DNA of 53,723 nucleotides from a bacterium (GCA_022844005.1 JALHMN010000007.1:1408-55130); one strand, 5' to 3'; positions 16,986-25,153 are shown, counted from the stretch's first letter. Notes: a model not told the origin generated them from the letters alone. Program-made: numbers and translations.

Positions 16986-17756
16986 TCAGTAGCGTTCGAC
17001 GGCGAAGGGTGCGCCCTCGGCCAGGATCTCCGACAGGATCCGCCCGAGCCGCGCGGCCCAGCGATCGATTCCCGCATCGTCCGACAGTTCGTCCTGGCGA
17101 ATCTCGAGCAGCGCATGCGGCAGCCCGAGATCCGCCCCGTGGCGGCGCATGGTGTAGCCGACATGACTGCGGCCCGAATAGGGTTCGTTGTCGCCGACCA
17201 CGATATCGGGCTCGCGCCCCAGCTTTTCCAGCAGCGGCAGGGCGAGGCGCGGGTCCCGGTTCCACAGGATGCCGATGTGCCAGGGCCGCGCGCGGCCCCG
17301 CATCGAGGGCGTGAAGCTGTGCACCGATACGACGGGCGGCGCCGCCACCCGGCCCCGCAGGGTCGCCAGCGCGGCCGCCAGCGCCGCGTGATAGGGCTCG
17401 TGATAGAGCGCGATGCGCCGCGCGACCTCTTCCGGCGCCAGGCCGCGATTGCCGGTCACCACCGCCCCGTCGGAGAGTTCGCAGACCAGCGTCGGATCGT
17501 CGGGCGCGCGGTTGCAGTCGACCAACAGGCGCGAGTAACCGGAAAGCACCGCGCAGGCGTCCAGCCGTTCGGAGAGCCGTTCCGTCAGCTTCGCCGCGCC
17601 GATGTCCCAGCCGATGTGACGGGCGAGCTCAGCCTCCGGCAGGCCGAGCGTGCCGTAGCCCCGCGGCAGGGCGAGGCTGGCATGGTCGCAGGTCAGTAGC
17701 AGCGGCGCGTTGCCCTGCGGCCGGAGCACGCGGAAGGCGTTCGGATCGGCGGACAT
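16986..17756 (-). CDS. N-formylglutamate amidohydrolase family protein
   Basis: A 256-residue protein from ATG 17756, two bases after the nitroreductase stop. It shows the family pattern: LLLTCDHASLALPRGYG (metal/substrate His), HIGWDIGAAKL, SRLLVDCNR, VVSVHSFTPSMRG and HALLEIRQDEL. Family members (HutG-like) hydrolyse N-formylglutamate to glutamate and formate late in histidine breakdown, but many paralogues outside hut clusters have unknown amide substrates. No hut genes are nearby, so the assignment stays at family level. Confidence 0.86.
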   Translation of the reverse strand: MSADPNAFRVLRPQGNAPLLLTCDHASLALPRGYGTLGLPEAELARHIGWDIGAAKLTERLSERLDACAVLSGYSRLLVDCNRAPDDPTLVCELSDGAVVTGNRGLAPEEVARRIALYHEPYHAALAAALATLRGRVAAPPVVSVHSFTPSMRGRARPWHIGILWNRDPRLALPLLEKLGREPDIVVGDNEPYSGRSHVGYTMRRHGADLGLPHALLEIRQDELSDDAGIDRWAARLGRILSEILAEGAPFAVERY

Positions 17757-17758
17757 GC

Positions 17759-18340
17759 TCAGAGGATCTGGCAGGCCTCGTCGAAGTCGAGCCGGGGGCT
17801 GCGCTGGAACAGGCCGGCGGGGTCGCCATAGCCGAGGTTGCAGAGGAAGTTCGACCTGATCCGGCCACCCGGGAAGAATTCGGCATCGACCTTGGCATTG
17901 TCGAAGCCCGACATGGCGCCCGTATCGAGACCGAGCGAGCGGGCGGCGATGATCAGATAGGCGCCCTGCAGGGTGCCGTTGCGCATGGCCGTCACCTCCT
18001 GCACCGCCGGCGCGGCGAACCAGTTCTTCGCATCCGGCTGGTGGGGGAAGAGCTGCGGCAGCTTCTCCGCGAAGTCGAGGTCGTTGGCGACGATGGCCGT
18101 GACCGGCGCCTCCAGCGTCTTTTCCAGGTTGCCGGCCGAAAGCGCGGGGGCCAGGCGCTGCTTCGCTTCGCGGCTGCGCAGGAAGAGTATCCGGGCCGGG
18201 TTGCAATTGGCGGAAGTCGGACCCCAGCGCAGCAGGTCGTAGATCGCCTGGAGGGTGACGTCGCTCACCGGCTTCGGGGTCCACTTGTTGTGGGTCCGCG
18301 CGGCACGGAAGATCTGGTCCAGGGCGGCGTCGCTCAGCAT
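17759..18340 (-). CDS. Nitroreductase family protein, malonic semialdehyde reductase-like (RutE/HadB)
   Basis: A 193-residue FMN-dependent oxidoreductase. FMN contacts fit [14 protein letters not shown] at the N-terminus and [13 protein letters not shown] near residue 38; the body closes with [13 protein letters not shown] and [10 protein letters not shown]. Size and the SANCNPAR context place it with the RutE/HadB subgroup, which reduces malonic semialdehyde to 3-hydroxypropionate in pyrimidine catabolism. No other rut gene is visible, so RutE function is only suggested. It heads a tight two-gene unit with the amidohydrolase and is divergent from the deacetylase gene, the promoters sharing a 97-base gap. 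Confidence 0.85.
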   Translation of the reverse strand: MLSDAALDQIFRAARTHNKWTPKPVSDVTLQAIYDLLRWGPTSANCNPARILFLRSREAKQRLAPALSAGNLEKTLEAPVTAIVANDLDFAEKLPQLFPHQPDAKNWFAAPAVQEVTAMRNGTLQGAYLIIAARSLGLDTGAMSGFDNAKVDAEFFPGGRIRSNFLCNLGYGDPAGLFQRSPRLDFDEACQIL

Positions 18341-18437
18341 CGGCGGAATATTCCTTACGACGGGAAGGGGTGCGTTGAGGCTTCAATGCACGGCGATTTC
18401 AGACTAATCATTGGCCCCGTCTTCGCCAACACGCCTC

Positions 18438-19469
18438 ATGACGCACCGCCGTTTCATCATTCCCGCCGCACTCGCCATTCTCTGCGGCGCGGTGTCAGGC
18501 TTGCCCCCTGCGGCAAAAGCGGCCGATCACGTGCCGGTGCTGGTCTATGGCAGTTTCGGAACCCCCAGTGCCCGCTCGGTGCGGCTGGAACAGTTCGACA
18601 CCCAGCTGGCCGAGATCGTCAACGGCGGCTGGCAGGTGCTGCCGCTCGCCGAGATCGTGCTGGCGCTCCGCCAACGCCGCCCGGTGCCGGAGCGGGCCAT
18701 CGCCATCAGCATCGATGACGCTCACGAAAGCGTGTTCCTGGAAGCCTGGCCCAGGCTGAAGCGCGCCGGGCTGCCCTTCACGCTGTTCGTCGCCACCGGA
18801 GCGCTGGACCGTGGTGCCACCGGCCACATGACCTGGGCCCAGGTCAAGGCGATGGCGGAAGCGGGCGTTGAGATCGGCAATCTCACCGTCTCGCAGCCGC
18901 ATATGACCCAGCAGACAGAGGAGCGGACTGGCGAGGAGATCGCGACCGCGCACCAGCGCATCTTCGAGGAGACCGGACGCGAGCCGCGGCTCTTCGCCTA
19001 TCCCTATGGCGAATGGGATGCGGGCGTCCGCCGTCAAGTCATCGCCGGCGGCTATATCGCCGCCTTCGGCCAGCAGTCCGGCGTCGCGCATGCCGGCGCC
19101 GACTGGTTCGCGTTGCCGCGCTTCCCGATCAACGAGAACCACGGCGGCCTGTCGCGCTTTCTGATGGCCGCGACCGCGCTGCCCCTCGTCGTCACAGACG
19201 TGCTGCCGGCCGGCACCATCGTCGAGACGACCCGCCCGCGCATCGCCTTCACCGTCGATCCGCAGGCCGGCCCGCTCGACCGGCTCGCCTGTTTCGCCTC
19301 GAGCGAACCCGGCCCGCTGCCGCTCCAGGTGGGCGAGAACCGCCGGGTCGAGATCGCCCTCGCCCGCGAACTGCCTTCCGGGCGCACCCGCATAAACTGC
19401 ACCCTCCCGGCGCCCGAGGGGCGCTGGCAATGGTTCGGGCTGCAGCTCACCCCATCCAAGGGAGGATGA
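18438..19469 (+). CDS. Polysaccharide deacetylase-fold protein with substituted metal ligands, exported
   Basis: ATG 18438 gives 343 residues with a signal peptide (MTHRRFIIPAALAILCGAVS, cut near AKA-AD). The NodB homology domain spans ~80-240: motif 1 is ISIDDAHES (D93, D94), motif 3 is LFAYPYGEWD. Motif 2, usually G-(N/S)-(H/Q)-T-x-S/T-H-x-x-M, reads GNLTVSQPHM: L149 and Q153 replace the residues that normally bind zinc. The ~100-residue C-terminal part is beta-rich and unassigned. The protein would act outside the cytoplasmic membrane on an acetylated glycan if active; loss of ligands suggests an inactive or binding-only member. It is followed six bases later by the aldolase gene. Confidence 0.82.
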   Translation: MTHRRFIIPAALAILCGAVSGLPPAAKAADHVPVLVYGSFGTPSARSVRLEQFDTQLAEIVNGGWQVLPLAEIVLALRQRRPVPERAIAISIDDAHESVFLEAWPRLKRAGLPFTLFVATGALDRGATGHMTWAQVKAMAEAGVEIGNLTVSQPHMTQQTEERTGEEIATAHQRIFEETGREPRLFAYPYGEWDAGVRRQVIAGGYIAAFGQQSGVAHAGADWFALPRFPINENHGGLSRFLMAATALPLVVTDVLPAGTIVETTRPRIAFTVDPQAGPLDRLACFASSEPGPLPLQVGENRRVEIALARELPSGRTRINCTLPAPEGRWQWFGLQLTPSKGG

Positions 19470-19475
19470 CCGACG

Positions 19476-20237
19476 ATGTTCCGCAAGAACCCCATGAAGG
19501 CGAAGCTGAAGGCCGGGAAGCAGTTGATCGGCGTCTGGCTGAACGGTACCGGGGCCGACAACGCCGAGGTGCTGGCCCATGCCGGCCTCGATTTCCTCGC
19601 CATCGACCAGGAACACGGCCCCGGCGGCATTCCGCAACTGGTGGACCAGCTGCGCGCCATGTCGGGCACCGAAACGGGCAGCATCCTGCGGGTGCCGTGG
19701 AACGACACGGTCTATTTCAAGAAGGCGCTGGATGCCGGCGCCGAGGGGGTGATCGTCCCCATGGTGGAAACCGCCGCCCAGGCCCGCGCCGTGGTGGCCG
19801 CCTGCACCTACCCGCCGGGCGGCATCAGGGGCGCGGCGGGCGGCATCCGCGGCGCCACCTACGGCAATGCCAAGGACTACAAGAAGCAGGCGGCGGCCGA
19901 ACTGATCATTGCGGTCCAGGTCGAGAGCGCCGCCGCGGTGGAGCGCATTCCCGACATCGCCGCGGTGCCGGGCGTCGACATGATCTTCATCGGCCCGCGC
20001 GACCTCTCGGGCTCGATCGGCAAGCTCGACCAGTTCGACGACCCGGAGGTGAAGGCGCTGGTGCGCCGGGCCGAGGAACGCATTCTCAAGGCCGGCAAGT
20101 GGCTCGCCTCGGTCTCCTACCACAACACGCCCGACCAGGAGCTGTTCGATCGCGGCTATCACATGATCATCGCCGGCGGGGATTTCGGCCTGCTCGGCCA
20201 GGGCGCCAAACGCATCCTGGCGGCGGTCGGGCGGTAA
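19476..20237 (+). CDS. HpcH/HpaI family aldolase
   Basis: A 253-residue class II aldolase-like protein behind GGGAGGATG. Family elements are LIGVWLNGTGADNAEVLAHAG near the start, FLAIDQEHGPGG, ILRVPWNDTVYFKKALDAGAEGVIVPMVE, VQVES (metal Glu) and FIGPRDLSGSIG (metal Asp). HpaI homologues cleave 4-hydroxy-2-oxo acids such as 2,4-dihydroxyhept-2-ene-1,7-dioate into pyruvate and an aldehyde. No homoprotocatechuate genes are nearby, so the natural substrate is open. A hairpin and a long gene-free region follow. Confidence 0.9.
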   Translation: MFRKNPMKAKLKAGKQLIGVWLNGTGADNAEVLAHAGLDFLAIDQEHGPGGIPQLVDQLRAMSGTETGSILRVPWNDTVYFKKALDAGAEGVIVPMVETAAQARAVVAACTYPPGGIRGAAGGIRGATYGNAKDYKKQAAAELIIAVQVESAAAVERIPDIAAVPGVDMIFIGPRDLSGSIGKLDQFDDPEVKALVRRAEERILKAGKWLASVSYHNTPDQELFDRGYHMIIAGGDFGLLGQGAKRILAAVGR

Positions 20238-20247
20238 ACGGAAAATT

Positions 20248-20271
20248 TGTCCGCGGACATTTCTGTCCGCC
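20248..20271. promoter_or_regulatory. GTCCG palindrome group 1
   Basis: TGTCCGCGGACA (20248-20259) is a perfect 12-bp palindrome. Its right half also pairs with a third half-site: GCGGACA, four bases, TGTCCGC (20253-20270). It lies 11 bases after the aldolase stop. The half-site GCGGACA(A) recurs in the two groups below. Confidence 0.45.
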
Positions 20272-20279
20272 GCACGGCC

Positions 20280-20310
20280 ATCCTCCCTCGCGCAAGCCGT
20301 GAGGGAGGAT
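20280..20310 (+). terminator. Hairpin downstream of the aldolase gene
   Basis: ATCCTCCCTC (20280-20289) pairs perfectly with GAGGGAGGAT (20301-20310) around an 11-base loop, about 43 bases after the aldolase stop. No T-tract follows. A transcription end or mRNA stabiliser is likely. Confidence 0.4.
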
Positions 20311-20347
20311 CCGACGGAGCCCGGCGGCGCTCCGATGACCGGAACAT

Positions 20348-20371
20348 TTGTCCGATCGGACAATTTGTCCG
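20348..20371. promoter_or_regulatory. GTCCG palindrome group 2
   Basis: TTGTCCGATCGGACAA (20348-20363) is a perfect 16-bp palindrome. Its right half forms a second inverted repeat with the next half-site, CGGACAA-T-TTGTCCG (20357-20371). Three alternating half-sites in 24 bp look like a cooperative repressor operator; TetR-family sites often have this form, but no TetR gene is in the window. Confidence 0.5.
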
Positions 20372-20505
20372 CACCGGCATGCCGGGCAGGCCCAACGCTC
20401 GATGCAAAGTTTCGGAACCGGCACGATTCAATCCCGGTTTTGGCATAACCATCTGTTTTGACTGAGAAAACCGGAATCCCCGCGAATTGTACCCCCGCCT
20501 AGTCC

Positions 20506-20539
20506 AGCCAATTCGAGCCAATTCGAGCCAATTCGAGCC
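20506..20539. repeat. Direct tandem repeat, unit AATTCGAGCC
   Basis: Three complete, identical 10-bp units start at 20510, 20520 and 20530, preceded by AGCC, the end of a fourth. The 10-bp period is about one helical turn. It lies in the gene-free region and could be replication slippage, or phased sites for a DNA-binding protein. Confidence 0.75.
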
Positions 20540-20643
20540 GGTCCGGCACCACCTATCACCAGCCTGGAGCCTTCTTTCGCCGGTTTCGGCCAAGGTGTCC
20601 CTCCCGCCCGGCCCGCACCGGCGGCCGGGCGGGGCCCCCATGA

Positions 20644-20665
20644 TGGCGGACAATTTTGTCCGCCA
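20644..20665. promoter_or_regulatory. GTCCG palindrome group 3
   Basis: TGGCGGACAA and TTGTCCGCCA form a perfect 10-bp inverted repeat around TT. This is the longest and most symmetrical copy of the half-site seen at 20248-20271 and 20348-20371. Confidence 0.5.
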
Positions 20666-20914
20666 GCGCCGATACGGCCCTCCTTGCGGCAGCCGAACGT
20701 TGCCGCAAAGCCGCCCGGCCGGAATCCTTGCAGGCGGAAAAGACCGCTGCCGCGCTATCGAACCCGCGCAGGTGGCGTCATCGCGCGATCGCGTCTTCAC
20801 CATGTCCAAGAGCGCCCGCCGCATCCCGACAGCTTAATATTGGTATTGTAAGGGATTACTTCAACATCACCCACAGTATTCTCTCGAAAAGGCAGGCGCC
20901 GTCCATTGTCCCGC

Positions 20915-21895
20915 CTAGGCAACGCAGCTCTGGAAGCCGGAAACGAGCGCCGCCCGGTCGAGATTGCGTCCGATCAGGACGAGCCGGCTGATCCGCGCGG
21001 CACCGGCCGGCCAGGGACCGAGCATGTCGCTGTCCATCAGCATGTGCACGCCCTGGATGACCACCCGCCGATCCGTACCCTGGAAGGCCAGAATACCCTT
21101 GAAGCGCAGGATATCCGCCCCGCGGGTGGCGGTCAGATCACGGATCCAGTCGTTGAAGCGCCGCTGATCCAGGGGGCGTTCGCTGCTGAGCGACACGCTG
21201 GTGATGGCGTCGTCATGCTCGTGGTCGTCCTCGGTCAGGAAGGCGGGTTCCATGTCCAGGATGCGCTGCAGATCGAAGGAACCCCGGCCGAGCACATCCG
21301 CGACCGCGACCTGGCAGCGCTCGGCCCGATGGATGGTGGCGAAGGCGTTCATGCCACGAATCCGCGCCTCCACCTCGGCAAGCGCCTCGGCGCCGACGAG
21401 GTCGGTCTTGTTCAGCACGATCACATCGGCAAAGCCGATCTGTTCCTCGGCTTCATGGCTGTCGGCGAGGCGCTCGAGTACATGCTTGGCATCGACCACG
21501 GTGACGATGCTGTCGAGCTTCGTTCGCTGGCGCACATCCTCGTCGACGAAGAAGGTCTGGGCCACCGGAGCCGGATCGGCCAGGCCCGTCGTCTCGATGA
21601 TGATGCCGTCGAAGCGCCGCCCCCGCTTCACCAATCCGCCGATGATGCGGATGAGGTCGCCGCGGACGGTGCAGCAAATGCACCCGTTGTTCATCTCGAA
21701 GACTTCTTCGTCGGCATTCACGACGAGTTCGTTGTCGATACCGATCTCACCGAATTCGTTGACCACGACCGCATAGCTGCGCCCGTGCTGCTCGGAAAGG
21801 ATTCGATTGAGGAGGGTCGTCTTTCCCGCCCCCAGATATCCGGTCAGCACCGTCACCGGAATATGTCGCGTCTGAAGATTGTCGGCCTCGGACAT
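20915..21895 (-). CDS. COG0523 (CobW-like) GTPase, probable zinc metallochaperone
   Basis: A 326-residue G3E GTPase. Walker A is [12 protein letters not shown] (19-30), switch/Walker B is [12 protein letters not shown], and the base-specificity motif is LNKTD. The hallmark metal motif GCICC is at residues 71-75. An acidic/His stretch, TEDDHEHDD, precedes the CobW C-terminal domain. The short His stretch and isolation from cobalamin genes argue against true CobW. COG0523 relatives such as ZigA/YciC/ZNG1 load zinc onto client enzymes during zinc shortage. The Zur-like box 37-61 bases upstream fits that. No cobN or nitrile hydratase gene is adjacent. Confidence 0.87.
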   Translation of the reverse strand: MSEADNLQTRHIPVTVLTGYLGAGKTTLLNRILSEQHGRSYAVVVNEFGEIGIDNELVVNADEEVFEMNNGCICCTVRGDLIRIIGGLVKRGRRFDGIIIETTGLADPAPVAQTFFVDEDVRQRTKLDSIVTVVDAKHVLERLADSHEAEEQIGFADVIVLNKTDLVGAEALAEVEARIRGMNAFATIHRAERCQVAVADVLGRGSFDLQRILDMEPAFLTEDDHEHDDAITSVSLSSERPLDQRRFNDWIRDLTATRGADILRFKGILAFQGTDRRVVIQGVHMLMDSDMLGPWPAGAARISRLVLIGRNLDRAALVSGFQSCVA

Positions 21896-21931
21896 GGTCC
21901 TCGCTCCCAGAAAAGCTTCGGCTCAAGGCAA

Positions 21932-21956
21932 GCAATATAAGATGTTATATCATTTC
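21932..21956 (-). promoter_or_regulatory. Zur-like box upstream of the COG0523 gene
   Basis: Read on the minus strand, the site starts GAAATGATATAACAT and ends CTTATATTGC. Its first half differs from the remembered alphaproteobacterial Zur half-site (GAAATGTTATA) by one base; the other half is weaker. It sits in an AT-rich patch 37-61 bases before the start codon, where it could cover a promoter. A zinc-responsive Zur operator is the simplest reading. Confidence 0.45.
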
Positions 21957-22319
21957 CTATAATAGGCGATAGGTGCCGGGCATGAACGCGTTTCGTTTCA
22001 GATCAGGAAGCGCTGCTGCCCTCCGGGACGATCTCGAGGTGCCGTCCTCGAGTGTCGCGGTCGAACCGGGGCTGTCGCCAGCGTGGGCGGCTCTCTGGAT
22101 CAACCAAACTCTGCTTCCATAGCAACGTGCGCACAGCAACGATCGACGTTGCGATCCAATCGCCAGCACCTTGTCACAAAATTTTACAATTGCAGTGACA
22201 CCCCGAGATCGCACTTGCACAAGACATTGAGAATAAACAATAACTTACAATGGAATACTAATTGCTTCATCCGCGAACTGCGCTTGAACGCAGATACCAA
22301 GGGGATGGAGGATCAAAAA
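21957..22319. other. Gene-free upstream region of the PEP-CTERM-type gene
   Basis: About 360 bases between the COG0523 gene's control site and the next start. I see no frame with a recognisable product. GC falls towards 22180-22270 (TTGCAC, TTGAGA and TACAAT are present, but not at standard -35/-10 spacing). The region probably holds the promoter and a long leader of the exported protein that follows. Confidence 0.4.
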
Positions 22320-23183
22320 TTGATTTCCACAAGATCGACAACCGGCAAAGTGGTGCTGGGTGGCTTCCTGGTGATCGGGACCATTGGATTCACTGCCGCC
22401 TCGTCAGAGGCCGCCGAGATCATCGTGAACGACTTCGCCGCGGGCCCTTCGGCGGGCGTCTGGTACACCAGCGACGTCCGTCCGGGCGGCACCGCATCCA
22501 TCGTCAGCCTTACCGGCGCGGGCGGGAACCTGGAAAATAATGCGCCGCTACCGACCGGCGCGGCCAAGATCACCACGGATTCAACGAATGCGGCAAAGGC
22601 CGAAGTCGGCGTAGCCGACAGCTATGGCAAGGCTGGAAACATCCTGCGCAGCCTTCAGGTCGGGTATTCGTACTTCAAGGACAGCGCCTCAACCGGTTCG
22701 GCGGAAGCCGCGCCGTCGATCAAGCTGACCTTTTTGGGTGCCCACAGCAGCGACGGATTCGTCACGTTGATCTACGAACCCTACTGGAACCAGGTCGGGT
22801 TCGAGGGAACCAGCAAGCCCGTGTCATCCGGCGATTGGGTGGACGTTGCCATCGACTTCGACAGTGGTCTCTTCTGGGGCAATGGCGGTTTCGGGGAGGC
22901 GAACAGTGGTGGTGGCCCCCCGCTTCGCACCCTGGAAGGCTGGCTCGCTGCTTTCGACACCGAGTTCGGCGATGCCGATCTGATACAGGTCAGCGTCGGA
23001 ATGGGTACGTTCAATCCCGGCCAGATCGGGTTTTTCGACAATGTGTCGATCGCCCACAGCTTTGGCGGCGGCTTCGACAAGACTTACAATTTCGAAGTAG
23101 CCGCAGTTCCGGCTCCCGCGAGCCTCGGCCTCCTCGCCGTTGGCTTGGCCGGACTGGGCTGGGCACGCCGCCGGAAGGCTTGA
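22320..23183 (+). CDS. PEP-CTERM-type sorting-signal exported protein
   Basis: I choose TTG 22320 because GGAGG ends eight bases upstream; an ATG at 22305 in frame would contain that Shine-Dalgarno. The ~287-residue protein begins with a signal peptide (KVVLGGFLVIGTIGF, then ASSEAAE) and ends with VPAPASLGLLAVGLAGLGWA and a basic RRRKA. That tripartite end (motif, hydrophobic helix, basic cluster) is the PEP-CTERM sorting type recognised by exosortase, here with PAP in place of PEP. The body is beta-rich and acidic with no family I recognise. No exosortase gene is in the window. The product should be surface-associated or secreted. Confidence 0.8.
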   Translation: MISTRSTTGKVVLGGFLVIGTIGFTAASSEAAEIIVNDFAAGPSAGVWYTSDVRPGGTASIVSLTGAGGNLENNAPLPTGAAKITTDSTNAAKAEVGVADSYGKAGNILRSLQVGYSYFKDSASTGSAEAAPSIKLTFLGAHSSDGFVTLIYEPYWNQVGFEGTSKPVSSGDWVDVAIDFDSGLFWGNGGFGEANSGGGPPLRTLEGWLAAFDTEFGDADLIQVSVGMGTFNPGQIGFFDNVSIAHSFGGGFDKTYNFEVAAVPAPASLGLLAVGLAGLGWARRRKA

Positions 23184-23237
23184 ACGGCCCGACCGCACAA
23201 CCGCCAACCGAGCTCCACGGAAGCCGGCTGAGAAAGA

Positions 23238-23267
23238 AAAACCCGCTGAGAAATCAGCGGGTTTTTT
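23238..23267. terminator. Bidirectional Rho-independent terminator
   Basis: AAAACCCGCTGA and TCAGCGGGTTTT pair perfectly over 12 bp around GAAA, with further T residues to the right and A residues to the left. It lies between the PEP-CTERM-type gene and convergent nfuA and can serve both strands. It is the clearest intrinsic terminator in the window. Confidence 0.9.
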
Positions 23268-23304
23268 GCCGAACTTAACTTCAACGGTATTGTACGACCT
23301 TACC

Positions 23305-23856
23305 TCAGACCGCTTCGACGGCGACGATTTCGGGGATGTAGTGCTTCAGCATGTTCTCGATGCCGTGCTTGAGCGTCGCGGTCGAACTGGGACAGCCCGA
23401 GCAGGAACCCTGCATGTGGAGGTAGACCACTCCGTCGTCGAAGCCTTCGAAGACGATGTCGCCGCCATCGGCGGCCACCGCCGGGCGGACGCGGGTGTCG
23501 AGCAGTTCCTTGATCTGGGCCACGATCGGATCGTCGTCGGCCGAGGCCTGCGACCCGATGGCCGAAGCTTCGTCGAGCAGGACCGGTTCGCCGGAGGTAT
23601 AATGCTCCATGATCCCGCCCAGCACGGACGCCTTGATGTGGTGCCACTCGGTCGCCTCGGCCTTGGTGACGGTGACGAAATCCGCGCCGAGGAAGACGCG
23701 CTCGATCCCGTCGATGTCGAACAGGCGGCGGGCGAGCGGCGACTTCGCCGCCACATCGGCATTGGCGAAATCGGCGGTGCCGTTGCCGAGCACGTCGCGG
23801 CCGGGGAGAAACTTGAGCGTGGCGGGATTGGGGGTCGATTCGGTCTGGATGAACAC
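23305..23856 (-). CDS. nfuA: NifU-family iron-sulfur scaffold/carrier (Nfu)
   Basis: GTG 23856 behind TAGGAG (eight bases) gives 183 residues (FIQTESTPNPATLKFLPGR). Residues ~1-90 are the Nfu N-terminal domain; residues ~105-180 are the NifU C-terminal domain with the cluster-binding pair in GSCSGCPSS. The VAADGGDIVFEGFDDGVVYL stretch before it is typical. Dimers bind one [4Fe-4S] cluster at the CxxC and pass it to apo-enzymes. It is monocistronic, convergent with the upstream exported-protein gene and divergent from the cyclase gene. Confidence 0.94.
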   Translation of the reverse strand: MFIQTESTPNPATLKFLPGRDVLGNGTADFANADVAAKSPLARRLFDIDGIERVFLGADFVTVTKAEATEWHHIKASVLGGIMEHYTSGEPVLLDEASAIGSQASADDDPIVAQIKELLDTRVRPAVAADGGDIVFEGFDDGVVYLHMQGSCSGCPSSTATLKHGIENMLKHYIPEIVAVEAV

Positions 23857-23931
23857 GCTGTCGCTCCTACCTTCAAGGCGGTCTGACCCTATACCTAAGA
23901 GATTGACCGTGCCGGTCAAGTATTCCAAGCC

Positions 23932-25137
23932 ATGACCGAAGCTGTTCCCCTGTCCGGCGCGGCCGGCGCCGCACCCATCCTGTCCTGGATCCTGTCGGAC
24001 GCCGCGGGGCGGCTGGACGTCGCCGGACTGATGGATTCCTTCTGCCGGCAGCTGATGAAGGCGGGCGTGCCGCTGTTCCGCGCCGCGGCCGGATTCAAGG
24101 CGAATCATCCCCAGGTCTATGCCCGGGGCGTGATCTGGACGCCCGAGACGGGCGCGGAAATGATCGTGCGCGAGCACGGCATCCAATTCACCTCGGCCTA
24201 TACCGATAGCCCGATCGCGCGCATCTATGCCGGCGAACCGGCGATCCGCCGCCGCCTGTCGGGCCCGCCGGAGGCGCAGGAATTCCCCATCCTTCAGGAA
24301 CTGCGGGCCCTGGGGGCGACGGATTACCTGGTGCTGCCTATCCATTTTGCGGGCGCGCCCTCGGGTTTCGCCTCCTTCGCCAGCGACCGCCCGGAGGGGT
24401 TCGAGGACGAGCAGGTCGACCTGATGCGAATCGCCGTCCAGGGCCTCGGCCTACGCATCGAGACGCTGATGGCGCGGGGCACCACCAACGACCTGCTCGA
24501 GGTCTATCTCGGCCGCGAGGCGGCACGCCGGGTCCTGGGCGGCGAAGTGCTGGCCGGCACCGGCAAGCCGATCGACGCCATCATCTGGGTCTCGGACCTG
24601 CGCGGCTTCACGGCGCTGGCCGACCGGGTGCCGCCGGAGGAGCTGATCGTGGCGCTGGACGGCTATTTCGAATGCACCGCCGGCGCGGTGCGGCGGAACG
24701 GCGGCGAGGTGCTGAAATTCATCGGCGACGGCGTGCTGGGTGTGTTCCCGCTGGATAGTGCCGCCCAGGCCATGGCGGCGGCGCGCGAGGCGCTGAAACG
24801 CCTCGCCGCGCTCAACCGCGAGCGGGTGGAGAGCGGCCTGCCGGGCCTGCGCACCGGCATCGGCATCAATGTGGGCCAGGTGATCTTCGGCAATGTCGGC
24901 GCCGGCGACCGGCTGGACTTCACCGTCATCGGCCGGGCCGTCAACGAGACGGCGCGAATCGAGACCATGACGAAGCGGCTCGACCGCCCGCTCCTCACTT
25001 CCGCCCGCTTCGCCGCGATGGCGCACGACCCCGGGCTGATCCCGGTCGGCTTCCATGCGTTGCCGGGCGTACGCGAGCCGGTCGAACTCTATGGTTTCCG
25101 GCCCGAGGAATGCCCCGACATGGGCGCCTGCGCGTAG
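23932..25137 (+). CDS. Class III adenylate/guanylate cyclase with N-terminal sensory-like domain
   Basis: A 401-residue soluble protein. The cyclase domain (~212-375) keeps both metal aspartates, D222 (VSDLRGFTALAD) and D266 (KFIGDGVLGVF), the purine pair K262/D329, and the transition-state residues N338 and R342 (AVNETARIE), so it should be active. K/D is the pattern expected for ATP, giving cAMP. Residues ~10-180 have a GAF-like look (YLVLPIHFAGAPSGFASF) and a short linker helix, typical of a regulated soluble cyclase, but the ligand is unknown. No cAMP receptor gene is nearby. Confidence 0.9.
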   Translation: MTEAVPLSGAAGAAPILSWILSDAAGRLDVAGLMDSFCRQLMKAGVPLFRAAAGFKANHPQVYARGVIWTPETGAEMIVREHGIQFTSAYTDSPIARIYAGEPAIRRRLSGPPEAQEFPILQELRALGATDYLVLPIHFAGAPSGFASFASDRPEGFEDEQVDLMRIAVQGLGLRIETLMARGTTNDLLEVYLGREAARRVLGGEVLAGTGKPIDAIIWVSDLRGFTALADRVPPEELIVALDGYFECTAGAVRRNGGEVLKFIGDGVLGVFPLDSAAQAMAAAREALKRLAALNRERVESGLPGLRTGIGINVGQVIFGNVGAGDRLDFTVIGRAVNETARIETMTKRLDRPLLTSARFAAMAHDPGLIPVGFHALPGVREPVELYGFRPEECPDMGACA

Positions 25138-25153
25138 CGACGGGACGGCGCCG

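Larger units (their letters stand above)
20238..20914. other. Gene-free region of 677 bases with palindromes and a tandem repeat
   Basis: No reading frame here has a recognisable domain or a convincing ribosome site; frames of 70-220 residues on both strands look like high-GC chance ORFs. The region holds a hairpin (20280-20310), at least seven GTCCG half-sites in three groups (20248-20271, 20348-20371, 20644-20665) and a 10-bp tandem repeat (20506-20539). The last ~80 bases turn AT-rich. It could be a multi-operator control region whose target gene has been lost, or a decayed element. Confidence 0.6.

Noticed and set aside
20506-20539. Possible CRISPR-like repeat
   Set aside because: Units are contiguous 10-bp direct repeats with no spacers and no cas genes.
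20159-20837. Several frames of 70-220 residues in the gene-free region
   Set aside because: No domain, no ribosome site and frames on both strands overlap; low-complexity Arg/Pro/Gly composition.
21957-22220. 87-residue minus-strand frame upstream of the COG0523 gene
   Set aside because: It overlaps the AT-rich control region, has no ribosome site and no recognisable features.
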